Positions 17,590-26,077 of a DNA stretch of 64,000 bases are shown here, piece by piece. Origin of the DNA: Nocardia blacklockiae (GTDB lineage Bacteria > Actinomycetota > Actinomycetes > Mycobacteriales > Mycobacteriaceae); NCBI RefSeq assembly GCF_015477355.1, contig NZ_JADLRJ010000021.1, positions 1-64,000 of the forward strand, written 5' to 3'. Within the stretch, counting starts at the first letter, position 1, and each line of letters opens with the position of its first letter. A program made the position numbers and the translations under genes. The notes beneath the pieces were generated by a model that was given only the letters and a program-made list of their open reading frames with translations, was not told the origin of the DNA and ran no database searches.

Positions 17590-17909
17590 GCTATGCGCAT
17601 GGTCAGAAGCCGGGCAGCCCGAGCGGCGAACGTGCAGTTTGCGGAAATGTCATATTCGCCAGTTCATCGGATACGTCGCACTGCAACACATCCGATGAAA
17701 TGCGCCCTAATCCGAGGCGCCCGGATCCGAGCCTGTAATCGGCATTCAGTGCGTTCGGCCACTGAAATGATCTCTACGCGCTGACCATCGGGCTTGCTGA
17801 ACGGCCGGCGGCCGAACCGCACGCCACGCGGCATCACAAGGCGCTGGGAGTTGTCGAACTCCGGTACCGGATGCCCGAGTGCTGGGTAGCAGACGTCGCC
17901 GTACTGCCA
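17590..17909. other. Intergenic stretch with one inverted repeat
   Basis: About 320 bases with short unconvincing frames. The only structure I see is the inverted repeat at 17663-17699, listed separately. Confidence 0.4.
17663..17699. repeat. 10-bp perfect inverted repeat
   Basis: TTCATCGGAT (17663-17672) and ATCCGATGAA (17690-17699) are exact reverse complements with a 17-base spacer. The repeat lies 74 bp after the secreted-protein stop. It could be a weak terminator for that gene or a protein-binding site. Confidence 0.4.
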
Positions 17910-18181
17910 TCAAGGAGCGATCTGCACCACGATTTTGCCGCGGGTATGTCCACCGGCCACCCGCGCGAGCGCCTCACCGGATTGCTCGAGCGGCAGCACC
18001 GCCTCGACGATCGGACGTAGCTTACCGGCCTCGACCAGCACGGTCAGCGCGTCGAGGCGCCGCAGCGCGGCACACCTGCGCGGCCCAGTCGGAGTCGTGG
18101 TAGTCGAACACCTCCGCGGCGCCCAAGCTTCGGAGGAACTCATGGTTGCCGGGGCTGGCCACACCCAGAACACGGGCAGCA
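17910..18181 (-). pseudogene. Zinc-type alcohol dehydrogenase/quinone oxidoreductase remnant
   Basis: Two minus-strand frames carry pieces of a medium-chain dehydrogenase. One gives RVLGVASPGNHEFLRSLGAA then EVFDYHDSDW, the end of the cofactor domain. The other gives LDALTVLVEAGKLRPIVEAV then LPLEQSGEALARVAGGHTRG, KIVVQIAP, the usual C-terminus. About 100 residues between them and the whole N-terminal half are missing, so the gene is dead by deletion and frameshift. Confidence 0.65.
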
Positions 18182-18291
18182 TGCCCTGGGCGAGGAAAGG
18201 ACAGGATTCGCGACGCGTGTGGTGGCCGACACGGTCGTGCGCGAGCGAGGTAGGACGGATTCTGACCTATGCGATCTCTAGGTTGATCTGC

Positions 18292-19443
18292 ATGGACGCT
18301 GACATCATGCCCTTCCGGATCCAGATTCCGCAGGCCGAGCTCGATGATCTGCGTGACCGCCTCGCTCGCACCCGATCACCGCACCTGGTGCCCGGCAGCG
18401 ACAACCGGTGGGACCACGGCATCGCGCCGGACTACCTGCATGAACTCGCCACCTATTGGGCGGACGGGTTCGATTGGCGGGCGCAGGAGGCCAAGCTGAA
18501 CAGCTACCCGCAGTTCATCACCGAGATCGACGGGCAGACCATCCATTTCCTGCATCTGCGCTCCCCCGAACCCGACGCGACACCGTTGCTGCTCAACCAC
18601 AGCTATCCGACCTCGTTCGTGGAATTCCTCGCCGCGAGCGGGCCGCTGACAGATCCCCGCGCGCACGGCGGCGACCCGGCCGACGCCTTCCACGTCGTCA
18701 TCCCGTCGCTGCCCGGGTTCGCGTTCTCCAGCCCGCTCTCGGCACGGGGCTGGAACCTCGACCGGACCGCCCTGGCGTTCGGGGAACTGATGACCCGGCT
18801 CGGCTACGACCGGTTCGGTGTCGAGGGCGGCGATATCGGCGCCGGGGTCACCACCCGCATCGCGGCACTGCTGCCCGAGCGGGTCATCGGCGCGCATACC
18901 CACGGCGACCGGCTGCAACTCGGCATGGTCGGCGAGGACCTCCCCGTCCCCGAGGGACTCGACGCCGATGAGCGCAAACAGCTGGAGGCCGCGCAACGCG
19001 GTTGGGCGCAGATGAAGGGCTACCGGGTGCTGCAGTCCAGCGAACCCAACGCCATCTCGGCGGGCTTGGCCGATTCCCCGATCCTGCAATTGGCATGGAT
19101 CGCGGAGAAGTTCGTGGAGTGGGCCAACCCCGCCACACCGATCAGCCGCGACAACGTGCTGATCACCGCGAGCCTGTACTGGTTCACCCGCACCGGGCCC
19201 GCCGCGGCCGACTTCTACTGGGAGATCGCCCACGCCGAGAACACCGGCTGGGGCGGGGAATCGACAGTGCCACAAGGTCAATCGCTGTTCTACAGCGACC
19301 CGCTGGTCCGCAAAGCCCTCAGCGCCGAGGACAGCATCGCGTTCTTCCGCGAACACACCGAGGGCGGGCACTTCCCCGCCTTCGAAGTCCCCGAGATCTT
19401 CGCCGACGACATCCGCGGCTTCTTCCGGCAACTCCGCACCTGA
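18292..19443 (+). CDS. Epoxide hydrolase (EHN-domain alpha/beta hydrolase)
   Basis: Encodes 383 residues from ATG 18292. The N-terminal epoxide hydrolase domain (residues 1-110; PFRIQIPQAELDDLRDRLA, TRSPH) precedes the hydrolase core. The nucleophile Asp lies in EGGDIGAG, and the catalytic His in GGHFPAFE. The oxyanion motif is HSYP rather than the usual HGWP. Enzymes of this type open epoxides through an Asp ester intermediate. No operon partner is evident, and the natural substrate is unknown, though terpenoid or lipid epoxides are conceivable. Confidence 0.85.
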   Translation: MDADIMPFRIQIPQAELDDLRDRLARTRSPHLVPGSDNRWDHGIAPDYLHELATYWADGFDWRAQEAKLNSYPQFITEIDGQTIHFLHLRSPEPDATPLLLNHSYPTSFVEFLAASGPLTDPRAHGGDPADAFHVVIPSLPGFAFSSPLSARGWNLDRTALAFGELMTRLGYDRFGVEGGDIGAGVTTRIAALLPERVIGAHTHGDRLQLGMVGEDLPVPEGLDADERKQLEAAQRGWAQMKGYRVLQSSEPNAISAGLADSPILQLAWIAEKFVEWANPATPISRDNVLITASLYWFTRTGPAAADFYWEIAHAENTGWGGESTVPQGQSLFYSDPLVRKALSAEDSIAFFREHTEGGHFPAFEVPEIFADDIRGFFRQLRT

Positions 19444-19546
19444 CACCGGCCCCGAGTGACGCTGCTCTCGCCACGACCCGGCCGAGAAGACAGACACCCC
19501 GCCTCGGCGGATCGAGCGGAATCTGGTACCAGGGCTTGCCGTCTCT

Positions 19547-20248
19547 ACCCCCGCGCGCCTGTTTCCGGGCATGATTCGAAGGGTGCCGACAGAACAGAGG
19601 GAGCCGGGCGAGGGTGATGCGGAAGAGTTCGCGCGCGTTGCGGCGTGGGCCGCGCGGGAGGACCGGCTCGAACAACGGGAAGCTCGGGTGCAAGCCCGTG
19701 AAGAGGCGGTGACGCGCCGCGAACAGGCCGCTGACGAGCGCCGAGCAGATGACACCGCGGCGGCCTCGGCACGCCGGGCCACGGCCGACGAACGCCAAGC
19801 CACCGCCGACGAGCGTCAAGTTCTCGCCGACGAGCGTCAGGCCACAGCCGACGAGCGTGACGCGCTCGCCGACCGGCGCGACGACGCGGCCGACATCCGC
19901 GAAGGGCACGCCGACCAGCGGGAACGCGCCGCCGACCAGCGGGAGGAACATCTCGACGCCCTGGAACACCGATTGAGTGAACGCGCCCGTGCCCTCGGCC
20001 AGCCGACCGACACCGCCGACCTGATGCGGGCAGCGATCACGCGTAGCCGGGCACTGCTGGCAACCAGCGCCGAACGGCTGGATCGCAGCGAGGCCGCGTT
20101 GAACCGCAGCGACGCCCGCATCCGACGCGAACAGGCAGAGATCGACCGCGCCACCGCCGACAGCCAGCGCGAACTCCACCGCCCCGGCGACCCGCCCGCC
20201 GAAGAGGCTTCCCCGACAGACCAGGCTCCGGACCCGTCAGCACCCAGC
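19547..20248 (+). repeat. ~700-bp inverted repeat, copy 2
   Basis: Inverted partner of 4620-5325. It includes the coiled-coil gene almost entirely plus a short piece upstream of its start. Edges were judged by eye and fade rather than stop sharply. Confidence 0.8.
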
Positions 20249-20269
20249 GGCGCAGACGACGACGCGTGA
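19571..20269 (+). CDS. Coiled-coil protein with DERQ-type repeats (copy 2)
   Basis: Encodes 232 residues, the same length as copy 1. Residues 1-203 differ from copy 1 at three sites (an Asp/Glu, an Asn/Asp and a Val/Ile), whereas the last 30 residues differ at about half the positions and end GADDDA instead of CATKNP. The predicted structure is a long cytoplasmic coiled coil with no enzyme domain. It is convergent with the terpene synthase at 20389. The near identity argues for recent duplication or gene conversion. Confidence 0.7.
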   Translation: MIRRVPTEQREPGEGDAEEFARVAAWAAREDRLEQREARVQAREEAVTRREQAADERRADDTAAASARRATADERQATADERQVLADERQATADERDALADRRDDAADIREGHADQRERAADQREEHLDALEHRLSERARALGQPTDTADLMRAAITRSRALLATSAERLDRSEAALNRSDARIRREQAEIDRATADSQRELHRPGDPPAEEASPTDQAPDPSAPSGADDDA

Positions 20270-20388
20270 ACGCGGGATGCTGGTCGTCGCAGAACGCCTT
20301 ACAGTGGGCGCAAATCTCGGTACGAGCGGGATGGAGCGGGGAGAGGGACCGGCTGGGCAGGGTCGGAATCGGGAGCCGTTCGAGTCGG

Positions 20389-21429
20389 TCATCGCGCCGA
20401 TTCCGAACAGGAGCCGCACAGGAGGATGTCCGCTATTTCGTCGGGCCTGCTCTCCTTGCCGCCGGACGAAATCCGGTATCGGGGGCTGGTGGCCGCGAAA
20501 CGGATGTTCCCGGTGATCCAATAGTCGATGGAGCGGAACAGGTGATCGATAATTTTTCGATCGGCTGGACTCGGAGCGTTCGCGGTGAAGTCGCGGCGAA
20601 TCGCACCCTTGTACGCAGCGCAGTCGTCTATGCGAGCGAGAATCCGGTCTTCGACGGCCGCGATGGCGTCCTCTCGACTCATGTCGCCGGCGTCTCGTAG
20701 CACCATGACGAGGTTGTGTACCTCCCCTGCGGCCTCCTCTCTTTCCAATGAGGCGATATCGTTGATCCAGGCCATGACATCTGTTGCGGCGCAGACCAAC
20801 TCGCGGTAAGGACGGCTGACCGTCAGTTCCGGGGGAAGTTCGACTCCGGCGGTGAACCGGAACAGTTCGATCAGTGGCGCGCCCATACTCGTAGCGGACC
20901 GATTGCGGAGGTATTCGTCGAGACGAGGGGTCCTGCCCTGTCGGCGATCTCGGCTTTCGACGCCCACCGCGACGAAACCACGCCAGACACCGTCCGCGAA
21001 ACGCTGACGCCAGGCGGCGGACATCCCGGGATAGATCTCGCCGAGGATTTCGATGAGGGCCCGAGCGGCTGGACTGGCCGACACGGACGCACGCGCGCCT
21101 GTATGCCTCAGGATCGGGTACAGCGGCGCGACCGCCAGTCGCCACGCCTCCGGCGTGCGGTAGATCCCTTGGCCGTACTGATCGTTGACCAGGAACATCC
21201 ACGTCAGGAGCTTCGCGTAGACCAGCAGTCGTGCGTACGGTGCTTCCGGCTGGATCGAGCCCGCGTACATGCCCACCTCGGCGACCGAAGCACGTCGCGC
21301 CGTCACGCGGTTGCGCACCAGTCCGGCGCGTACCACCCAGTCCTCGAGTTCGTGCTGGACCTGCGCGGCGTGCGGGTTGCTCGCGGCGGACAGCGGTAAA
21401 GACAGCAACCGATCGCTCACAGGCGCCAT
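20389..21429 (-). CDS. Terpene synthase-family protein with degenerate Asp-rich motif
   Basis: Encodes 346 residues from ATG 21429 with AGGAGGA upstream. The NSE triad NDIASLERE (223-231) and the diphosphate-sensor arginine (R177, 46 residues earlier) are intact, and an RY pair (SPRY) lies near the end. The first metal motif is NDQYG at 82-86, where DDxxD is expected, so both outer aspartates are lost. It is the last gene of the leftward mevalonate operon, 76 bp after the next synthase. It may be catalytically impaired, may cyclise through an altered metal site, or may work with its neighbour, whose defects are complementary. Confidence 0.85.
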   Translation of the reverse strand: MAPVSDRLLSLPLSAASNPHAAQVQHELEDWVVRAGLVRNRVTARRASVAEVGMYAGSIQPEAPYARLLVYAKLLTWMFLVNDQYGQGIYRTPEAWRLAVAPLYPILRHTGARASVSASPAARALIEILGEIYPGMSAAWRQRFADGVWRGFVAVGVESRDRRQGRTPRLDEYLRNRSATSMGAPLIELFRFTAGVELPPELTVSRPYRELVCAATDVMAWINDIASLEREEAAGEVHNLVMVLRDAGDMSREDAIAAVEDRILARIDDCAAYKGAIRRDFTANAPSPADRKIIDHLFRSIDYWITGNIRFAATSPRYRISSGGKESRPDEIADILLCGSCSESAR

Positions 21430-21505
21430 CTGTTCCTCCTCCGTTTCGGCGGCGAATTGTGCTGTGTGGCAGGGGATTACAATGTCCGACTCATTGCGGT
21501 GCACG

Positions 21506-22516
21506 TCATCGGTGTCGACGAGCTGCCGCTGGTCCCGGTGCGGCTGAGGGGGTTCGTCCGGCTGTATCGACCCCGCTGTAGCGTCGTCCGCGCAATTCGT
21601 GGACCCAGGCGATGCTGCCGGTGTAGACATCGCGCAGGGCGGTCGCGACGGCCGGGAACTGCGCGGCGAGGGCCGTGAGGTCGGCTTCGATGCGGTCCTC
21701 GAGCCGGTGGAAGAGGTCGACGGTGCTGTCGATGGCCTGTTGGTGGTTCATGTCTTCCATGGCGCTGCGCTGGATGATCGCGTCGATGTTGGTCCACGCG
21801 GTGTGGTTGTGCCGGCCGGCGTCGACCAGGCCGAGATCCAGCGCGATGCCCACACAGGTGCCGGTGTCGCGGTAGAGGGCGCGATAGGTGTCGGTGCGTT
21901 CTGCGGCGCAGTACTCTGCGGCGAGATCGGGGGACACGTAGGCGGGGAGGTAGAGCAGAATGTCCCAGCCCAGATTGTCGGGGCGCACGCTCATGTATTG
22001 ATCGAGGGTGAACGGTCGTTTCTCGATTTCGATGGTCCGTAGCGTTCGCGTGGCGTCGATGTAGCGCTGGAGCCCGGATCGGCAGCGTCGACGGGTATCG
22101 GGCTGCCAGTCACCGCGGGCGAGGAACTCGGCGATGATGCCGTATTCCGGCTCGTCGGCCGGCGACGTCAGCCACACGGCGTCGGTCAGTTTGCCCAGGA
22201 TCGTTTCGATGTGGGCCGGGTCGAGTGAGGCGTCGATGCGGTCGTCGACAAGTACCCACGCCAGCATCAGATGCGTCGCCGCCCGAACTCGGTCTCGCGC
22301 ACCGCCGGGATAGAGCAGCGAGACGAAACGCCCGCCCACCTCGAGGTAGCCGCCGGCGGTGGCATCGTATTTGTCGTCGGCCACGGCATAGAACACGGAC
22401 TCGCAGAACCGCCGCGTGTAGGTGCGGAGTTCCTCATCGGCCGGATGCTCACGCGCCGCGAATCTGCTCGTAATCGCGGGTACTACAGGGCTCATGGTAT
22501 TGCCGAACTCGATCAT
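21506..22516 (-). CDS. Terpene synthase-family protein with unrecognisable NSE triad
   Basis: Encodes 336 residues from ATG 22516 with GGAGGAA eight bases upstream. DDRID (91-95) is a normal Asp-rich motif, and YMSVRPDNLG (174-183) matches the sensor-arginine segment. Where the NSE triad should follow (about 220-236) the sequence is DTGTCVGIALDLGLVDAGRH, and no N/D-D-xx-S/T-xxx-E/D pattern can be placed. The tail after residue 322 is Ala/Pro/Arg-rich. It lies between two other synthases in the operon. It may be noncanonical or dependent on a partner. Confidence 0.85.
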   Translation of the reverse strand: MIEFGNTMSPVVPAITSRFAAREHPADEELRTYTRRFCESVFYAVADDKYDATAGGYLEVGGRFVSLLYPGGARDRVRAATHLMLAWVLVDDRIDASLDPAHIETILGKLTDAVWLTSPADEPEYGIIAEFLARGDWQPDTRRRCRSGLQRYIDATRTLRTIEIEKRPFTLDQYMSVRPDNLGWDILLYLPAYVSPDLAAEYCAAERTDTYRALYRDTGTCVGIALDLGLVDAGRHNHTAWTNIDAIIQRSAMEDMNHQQAIDSTVDLFHRLEDRIEADLTALAAQFPAVATALRDVYTGSIAWVHELRGRRYSGVDTAGRTPSAAPGPAAARRHR

Positions 22517-22594
22517 GATCAATTCCTCCGGTGTGGGGCCGGGCACCAAGTGAACTCGGTGCGCCCCTTGCTGATTCGGCACTGCCTCGGCGAC

Positions 22595-23650
22595 CTACAG
22601 ATTCGAGTCCCACCACCAGGCGATGGTGGAGGCGGGCGGTTCGGTGCTGTGGTCGCTGGGCCGGTCGGTCCAGCGGCCACTCGGTGGGGAGCCCGGCACC
22701 TGGTAGCGGGGAGTGCTGAAGCCCCAGTCGAGGTTCCCCCGCACGACGTGCCCCAGATCCGTGAGGTATCGGCGTGTCGGCGTGGATCGGCGTGGGGCGG
22801 TCTTCTCGCGCAGGTGCAGGAACCGGCACATGATCCGGTCGCGGGCGGCCATGGCGCTGCGCACCGCCGCGACTCGGGAGCAGCGTCGCTGGTGGGCGAG
22901 CACGTTGACGATGTTCTGGTCGGCCTCGTCGTGGTGGAGGTCTTTGGCGTAGGACTGGATGTCGTTGTCCAGTGAGGCGAGCATTCGGGCCATCTCCGTG
23001 CAGGCGCGCACCGCGGGGGATTCCAGTTCGTCCGCCGGGATCTGCGGACCGGTGACCAGCTCGATCATGGCGGTGACCGGTTCTCCGGCCGCGCTGTTGA
23101 TCCGCATGGCCAGGTAGTCGTCCAGCGACGGCATGACCGCATCGGATTGATTCCCGATCTGCCAGAGCACGCCGGTCAGCCAGGCGCGCTGGGCCAGTAC
23201 CCAGCGCCGATACTGAACGGGGGTGCCCACCTCGGCGAATCTCCGCGCCAGGTCCGCCAGCGGACGCAGAGCGCGGCGGGGTTCGGGGATCTCCGAGCCC
23301 GGCGATTCCAGCATGCGCAGAAGACGGCCTGCCAGCCGCGCGAATTCGGTGGTGCGGGTGTTCCAGGGAGCACTGTCGCAGTAGGTGTCGTCGAAAGCGA
23401 AACCCCAGTACGTCCATTCGACCGCGATCTGCATCCGGTCGAGTTGCCCGCGCGGTGTCATCCGGGCGCAGAACTCGGCGCTGCGACTTCCGAGCACTGC
23501 GGCCGGGGCGTTGCCGAAATGGCGCCATTCCGTCAGCCACGCCCGGGCATTCTCCTCGAGCGTGACGACGCCGGGATGGATGGCCGGCTCGATCGGGCAG
23601 TAGAAGGCCGGTATCTCCTCGATCGGAGGTTCGTCGTGAGCTGCCGTCAT
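22595..23650 (-). CDS. Class I terpene synthase
   Basis: Encodes 351 residues from ATG 23650 (GGGAG upstream). Metal motifs are DDTYCD at 87-92 (the DDxxxD variant) and NDIQSYAKD at 229-237, an NSE triad ending in Asp, as in some known synthases. Sensor Arg183 sits exactly 46 residues before Asn229. It appears functional. The gene starts 20 bp after the KAS III-ACP stop, so it is the first synthase downstream of the mevalonate enzymes and the best candidate for the main cyclase. The open frame to 24679 is antisense-like extension and is rejected. Confidence 0.9.
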   Translation of the reverse strand: MTAAHDEPPIEEIPAFYCPIEPAIHPGVVTLEENARAWLTEWRHFGNAPAAVLGSRSAEFCARMTPRGQLDRMQIAVEWTYWGFAFDDTYCDSAPWNTRTTEFARLAGRLLRMLESPGSEIPEPRRALRPLADLARRFAEVGTPVQYRRWVLAQRAWLTGVLWQIGNQSDAVMPSLDDYLAMRINSAAGEPVTAMIELVTGPQIPADELESPAVRACTEMARMLASLDNDIQSYAKDLHHDEADQNIVNVLAHQRRCSRVAAVRSAMAARDRIMCRFLHLREKTAPRRSTPTRRYLTDLGHVVRGNLDWGFSTPRYQVPGSPPSGRWTDRPSDHSTEPPASTIAWWWDSNL

Positions 23651-23670
23651 TCCGGTCTCCCGTTCTGCCG

Positions 23671-24852
23671 TCAGGCCCCTGCGGCGTTCACATACTCGGC
23701 GAGCTGATCGAGACTGTGGAGTTCGTCGGCGGCGGCGGTGGGGATGGTGATGTCGTAGGTCTTCTCGATGCGGGTCAGCAATGTGGTCATGTCCATCGAG
23801 TCCACTCCCTGGTCCGCCAGGGGGAGATGGGGTTCGAGGGTTTCGACGCCGGTGTCGATGCCGGTCATGAGGTTGCTGATGTCGCGTGCGGTGATCATCG
23901 GGTGCTCCGTTCCAGGTGTGTATCGGATGAGGGTCGTTCCCCAGGTGAAGCCGACTCCGAAGCCGGCGAGCAGGACGGTGCGAGGTGGCTCGGCGCGGAG
24001 GCGGGGAGCGAGCATGAGGGGGAGTGAGGAGGAGACGGTATTGCCGTAGCGGGCTATCTCGAAGGGCAGCCGGTGCTCGTCGACGGCGAGTTCCTCGCGG
24101 ACCACCTCGACGATTCGTTTGGATCCCGGATGCGCGAGGAACAGGTCGACGTCCTGCGGGCCGAGGCCGTTGCGGCCGAGCAGTCGTTCGACGCTGCGTG
24201 GCGCCTCGCGGGCGGCGTTGAGGAAGACGCCACGGCCGTCCATGGTGAGATGCTCTGCGCCGCAGCGCAGTACGGACGTCGTGCCCGGCGCGGTGCCGAA
24301 ATCGCCGTCGACGATCCGGTAGCCGGCGGCGTTCGTGGTGAGGTACGTGGCGGTGGCGGCGTCGGCGAACAGCAGCGCGGTGTTGCGGTCGTGGGGATCG
24401 ACGATGGTGGTGTAGGGATCGCAGGTGCACAGCAGGACATGCTCGAACCCGTACCGGTCGGCGAGGGCGGTGGTGGCGGCGAGGCCGTGGGTGTAGCCGG
24501 CGCAGCCCTGCGACAGGTCGAAGGTCATGCAGCCGCTGGAAAGACCCAGCTTCTCGTGCACGATGGCGGAGGTGTGCGGTATCCGCTGATCGGGATTCTG
24601 GGTGACGACGCACAGCAGTTGTATCGCGTCGAGGTCCACGTTCGCGTGCCGGCGGAGGTCGTCGCAGGCCTCGACGCACAGGTCGCTGGTGCGCTGCCGC
24701 GGGTGTTTGACCGCGCGGGTGTGGATGCCGATCTTGGTCTGCAGGGCGTTCTCCGAGACACCCAGCGCGGCCGCGGCGGGCTGGTTCGGCACTCGCGTTT
24801 CGGGCAGGTAGGTGCCGATCGCGGTGAGGCGGATGCTGTCGGGTGGGTTCAT
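23671..24852 (-). CDS. KAS III-like acetoacetyl synthase fused to an acyl carrier protein
   Basis: Encodes 393 residues. Residues 1-312 form a ketoacyl synthase III with Cys117 (QGCAG), His241 (AHPGSK) and Asn271 (YGNTVSSS). In Streptomyces mevalonate clusters the equivalent enzyme NphT7 condenses acetyl-CoA and malonyl-CoA to acetoacetyl-CoA (established). Here the frame continues without a stop into an ACP domain (about 320-393) with Ser352 in VDSMDM as the phosphopantetheine site. Met319 (ATG 23898) is preceded by GGAG at six bases, so a free ACP could also be made. No thiolase is present, and this protein probably supplies acetoacetyl units for HMG-CoA synthase. Whether its substrate is bound to CoA or to its own ACP is unknown. 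Confidence 0.88.
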   Translation of the reverse strand: MNPPDSIRLTAIGTYLPETRVPNQPAAAALGVSENALQTKIGIHTRAVKHPRQRTSDLCVEACDDLRRHANVDLDAIQLLCVVTQNPDQRIPHTSAIVHEKLGLSSGCMTFDLSQGCAGYTHGLAATTALADRYGFEHVLLCTCDPYTTIVDPHDRNTALLFADAATATYLTTNAAGYRIVDGDFGTAPGTTSVLRCGAEHLTMDGRGVFLNAAREAPRSVERLLGRNGLGPQDVDLFLAHPGSKRIVEVVREELAVDEHRLPFEIARYGNTVSSSLPLMLAPRLRAEPPRTVLLAGFGVGFTWGTTLIRYTPGTEHPMITARDISNLMTGIDTGVETLEPHLPLADQGVDSMDMTTLLTRIEKTYDITIPTAAADELHSLDQLAEYVNAAGA

Positions 24853-24884
24853 GTGCCTGGCTGTCGTCTCCGTCGAAAGTGTTG

Positions 24885-26057
24885 TCAGCGGGCTTCGTAG
24901 ATCCGTTCGTGGCCGTTCACCGCCGCCAGGCGGAACGAGCCGCCGGTCTGTTCGGGCAGGGTGTGCTGCCCGCCGTCGGCGGGGACGCGAAATTCGTGCA
25001 GCGCCCGGTACTCCTCGTAGGACAGGGGTTTGCGGGCGGTGATCGCACGGTCGTGGGCGTCGGCGCGCAGCCGGTCGCGGTAGCCGGGAACGACGGTGGC
25101 GCAGAAGAATTCGGCGACACAGCCGGAGCCGTAGCTGAGCATGCCGACGTGCTGACCGGCGAGGTCGTCACGGTGGTCGAGCAGCGACGCCAGGGCCAGA
25201 TACAGCGACGCGGTGTAGCTGTTTCCGATGGTGCGGTTGTAATGCGTGCTGTCGGCGAGCGCGGCCTCGGCGTCTTGCCGAGTCGGGGTCCGTCCGTGTG
25301 CGCCGAGCAGATGACGGTGGGCCTTGTAGGCCATCTCGGTGAACGGCTGGTGATAGCAGAAGGCGGTGAAGTCGTCGAGACCGCGGCCGCCGTGACTCAG
25401 GTAGTCGGCGTAGGCGTGCTCGGCGGCGTCGAGGTAGCTGGTGACCGACAGTTTGCCGTCGACCACCGGGGTGCTGCGGTGGTTGGGTCGCCAGAAGTCC
25501 ATCACGTGGCTGGAATGCACGCCGGTGACCGGTTCGAGCACCGCGACGCCGGGATCGGCGGTGACCAGAATCGCGGCGGCCGCGGCGCCCTGGGTGGCCT
25601 CGGCGGGGGTGCCGAGGTCGTAGCGGGCGATATCGGTGGCGATGACGAGCACCTGCTGCGCGGGGTCGCGGGCGATGAGCCCGGCGGCGAATTGCAGGCC
25701 GGCGGTCGCCGCGTAGCAGGCTTGTTTGAGTTCGACGACGCGGGTGGTGTGCGGCAGCCGCAGCAGGGGGTGCAGGTAGAGACCGGCGGCCTTGGATTGG
25801 TCGACGCCTGTCTCGGTGGCCAGCAGCACTGTTCGCAGGGCCTCGGTGCCGTGTCGTTCGAGCACGGGCGCCGCCGCGGCGGCGGCCAGCGTGACGATGT
25901 CCTCGTCGCCGGCGGGCACGCTCATGGCGTCCTGCCCGATCCCGCGGTGATACTTGCCGACATCGACGTTCTGGTGGCGGGCGAGGGTGGTGTGGTCGAT
26001 CATGTAGTGGGTGGTGGCGATGGACAGGTCGCCGATTCCGATGTGCCGGTTGGTCAT
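24885..26057 (-). CDS. mvaS: HMG-CoA synthase
   Basis: Encodes 390 residues from ATG 26057. It condenses acetyl-CoA with acetoacetyl-CoA. The catalytic triad is visible: Glu82 (TETGVD), Cys114 (KQACYAA) and His236 (CYHQPF), and GNSYTASLYLAL follows in the C-terminal half, as in the family. It is in the mevalonate operon, 20 bp after the reductase and 32 bp before the KAS III-ACP gene. Length is as expected. Confidence 0.93.
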   Translation of the reverse strand: MTNRHIGIGDLSIATTHYMIDHTTLARHQNVDVGKYHRGIGQDAMSVPAGDEDIVTLAAAAAAPVLERHGTEALRTVLLATETGVDQSKAAGLYLHPLLRLPHTTRVVELKQACYAATAGLQFAAGLIARDPAQQVLVIATDIARYDLGTPAEATQGAAAAAILVTADPGVAVLEPVTGVHSSHVMDFWRPNHRSTPVVDGKLSVTSYLDAAEHAYADYLSHGGRGLDDFTAFCYHQPFTEMAYKAHRHLLGAHGRTPTRQDAEAALADSTHYNRTIGNSYTASLYLALASLLDHRDDLAGQHVGMLSYGSGCVAEFFCATVVPGYRDRLRADAHDRAITARKPLSYEEYRALHEFRVPADGGQHTLPEQTGGSFRLAAVNGHERIYEAR

Positions 26058-26077
26058 TGCCCGTTCTCCTTCCACGG

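Noticed and set aside
18376-19803. 475-aa minus-strand ORF
   Set aside because: It is an alternative-frame shadow of the epoxide hydrolase and coiled-coil genes, with low-complexity composition.
19700-19960. CRISPR-like or tandem-repeat array in the coiled-coil gene
   Set aside because: The short repeats keep the reading frame and encode heptad-like units, so they are protein repeats rather than direct-repeat/spacer units.
23651-24679. Upstream extension of terpene synthase 22595-23650 to 694 aa
   Set aside because: It is antisense-type Arg/Pro-rich frame lying inside the KAS III-ACP gene, and ATG 23650 has its own ribosome site.
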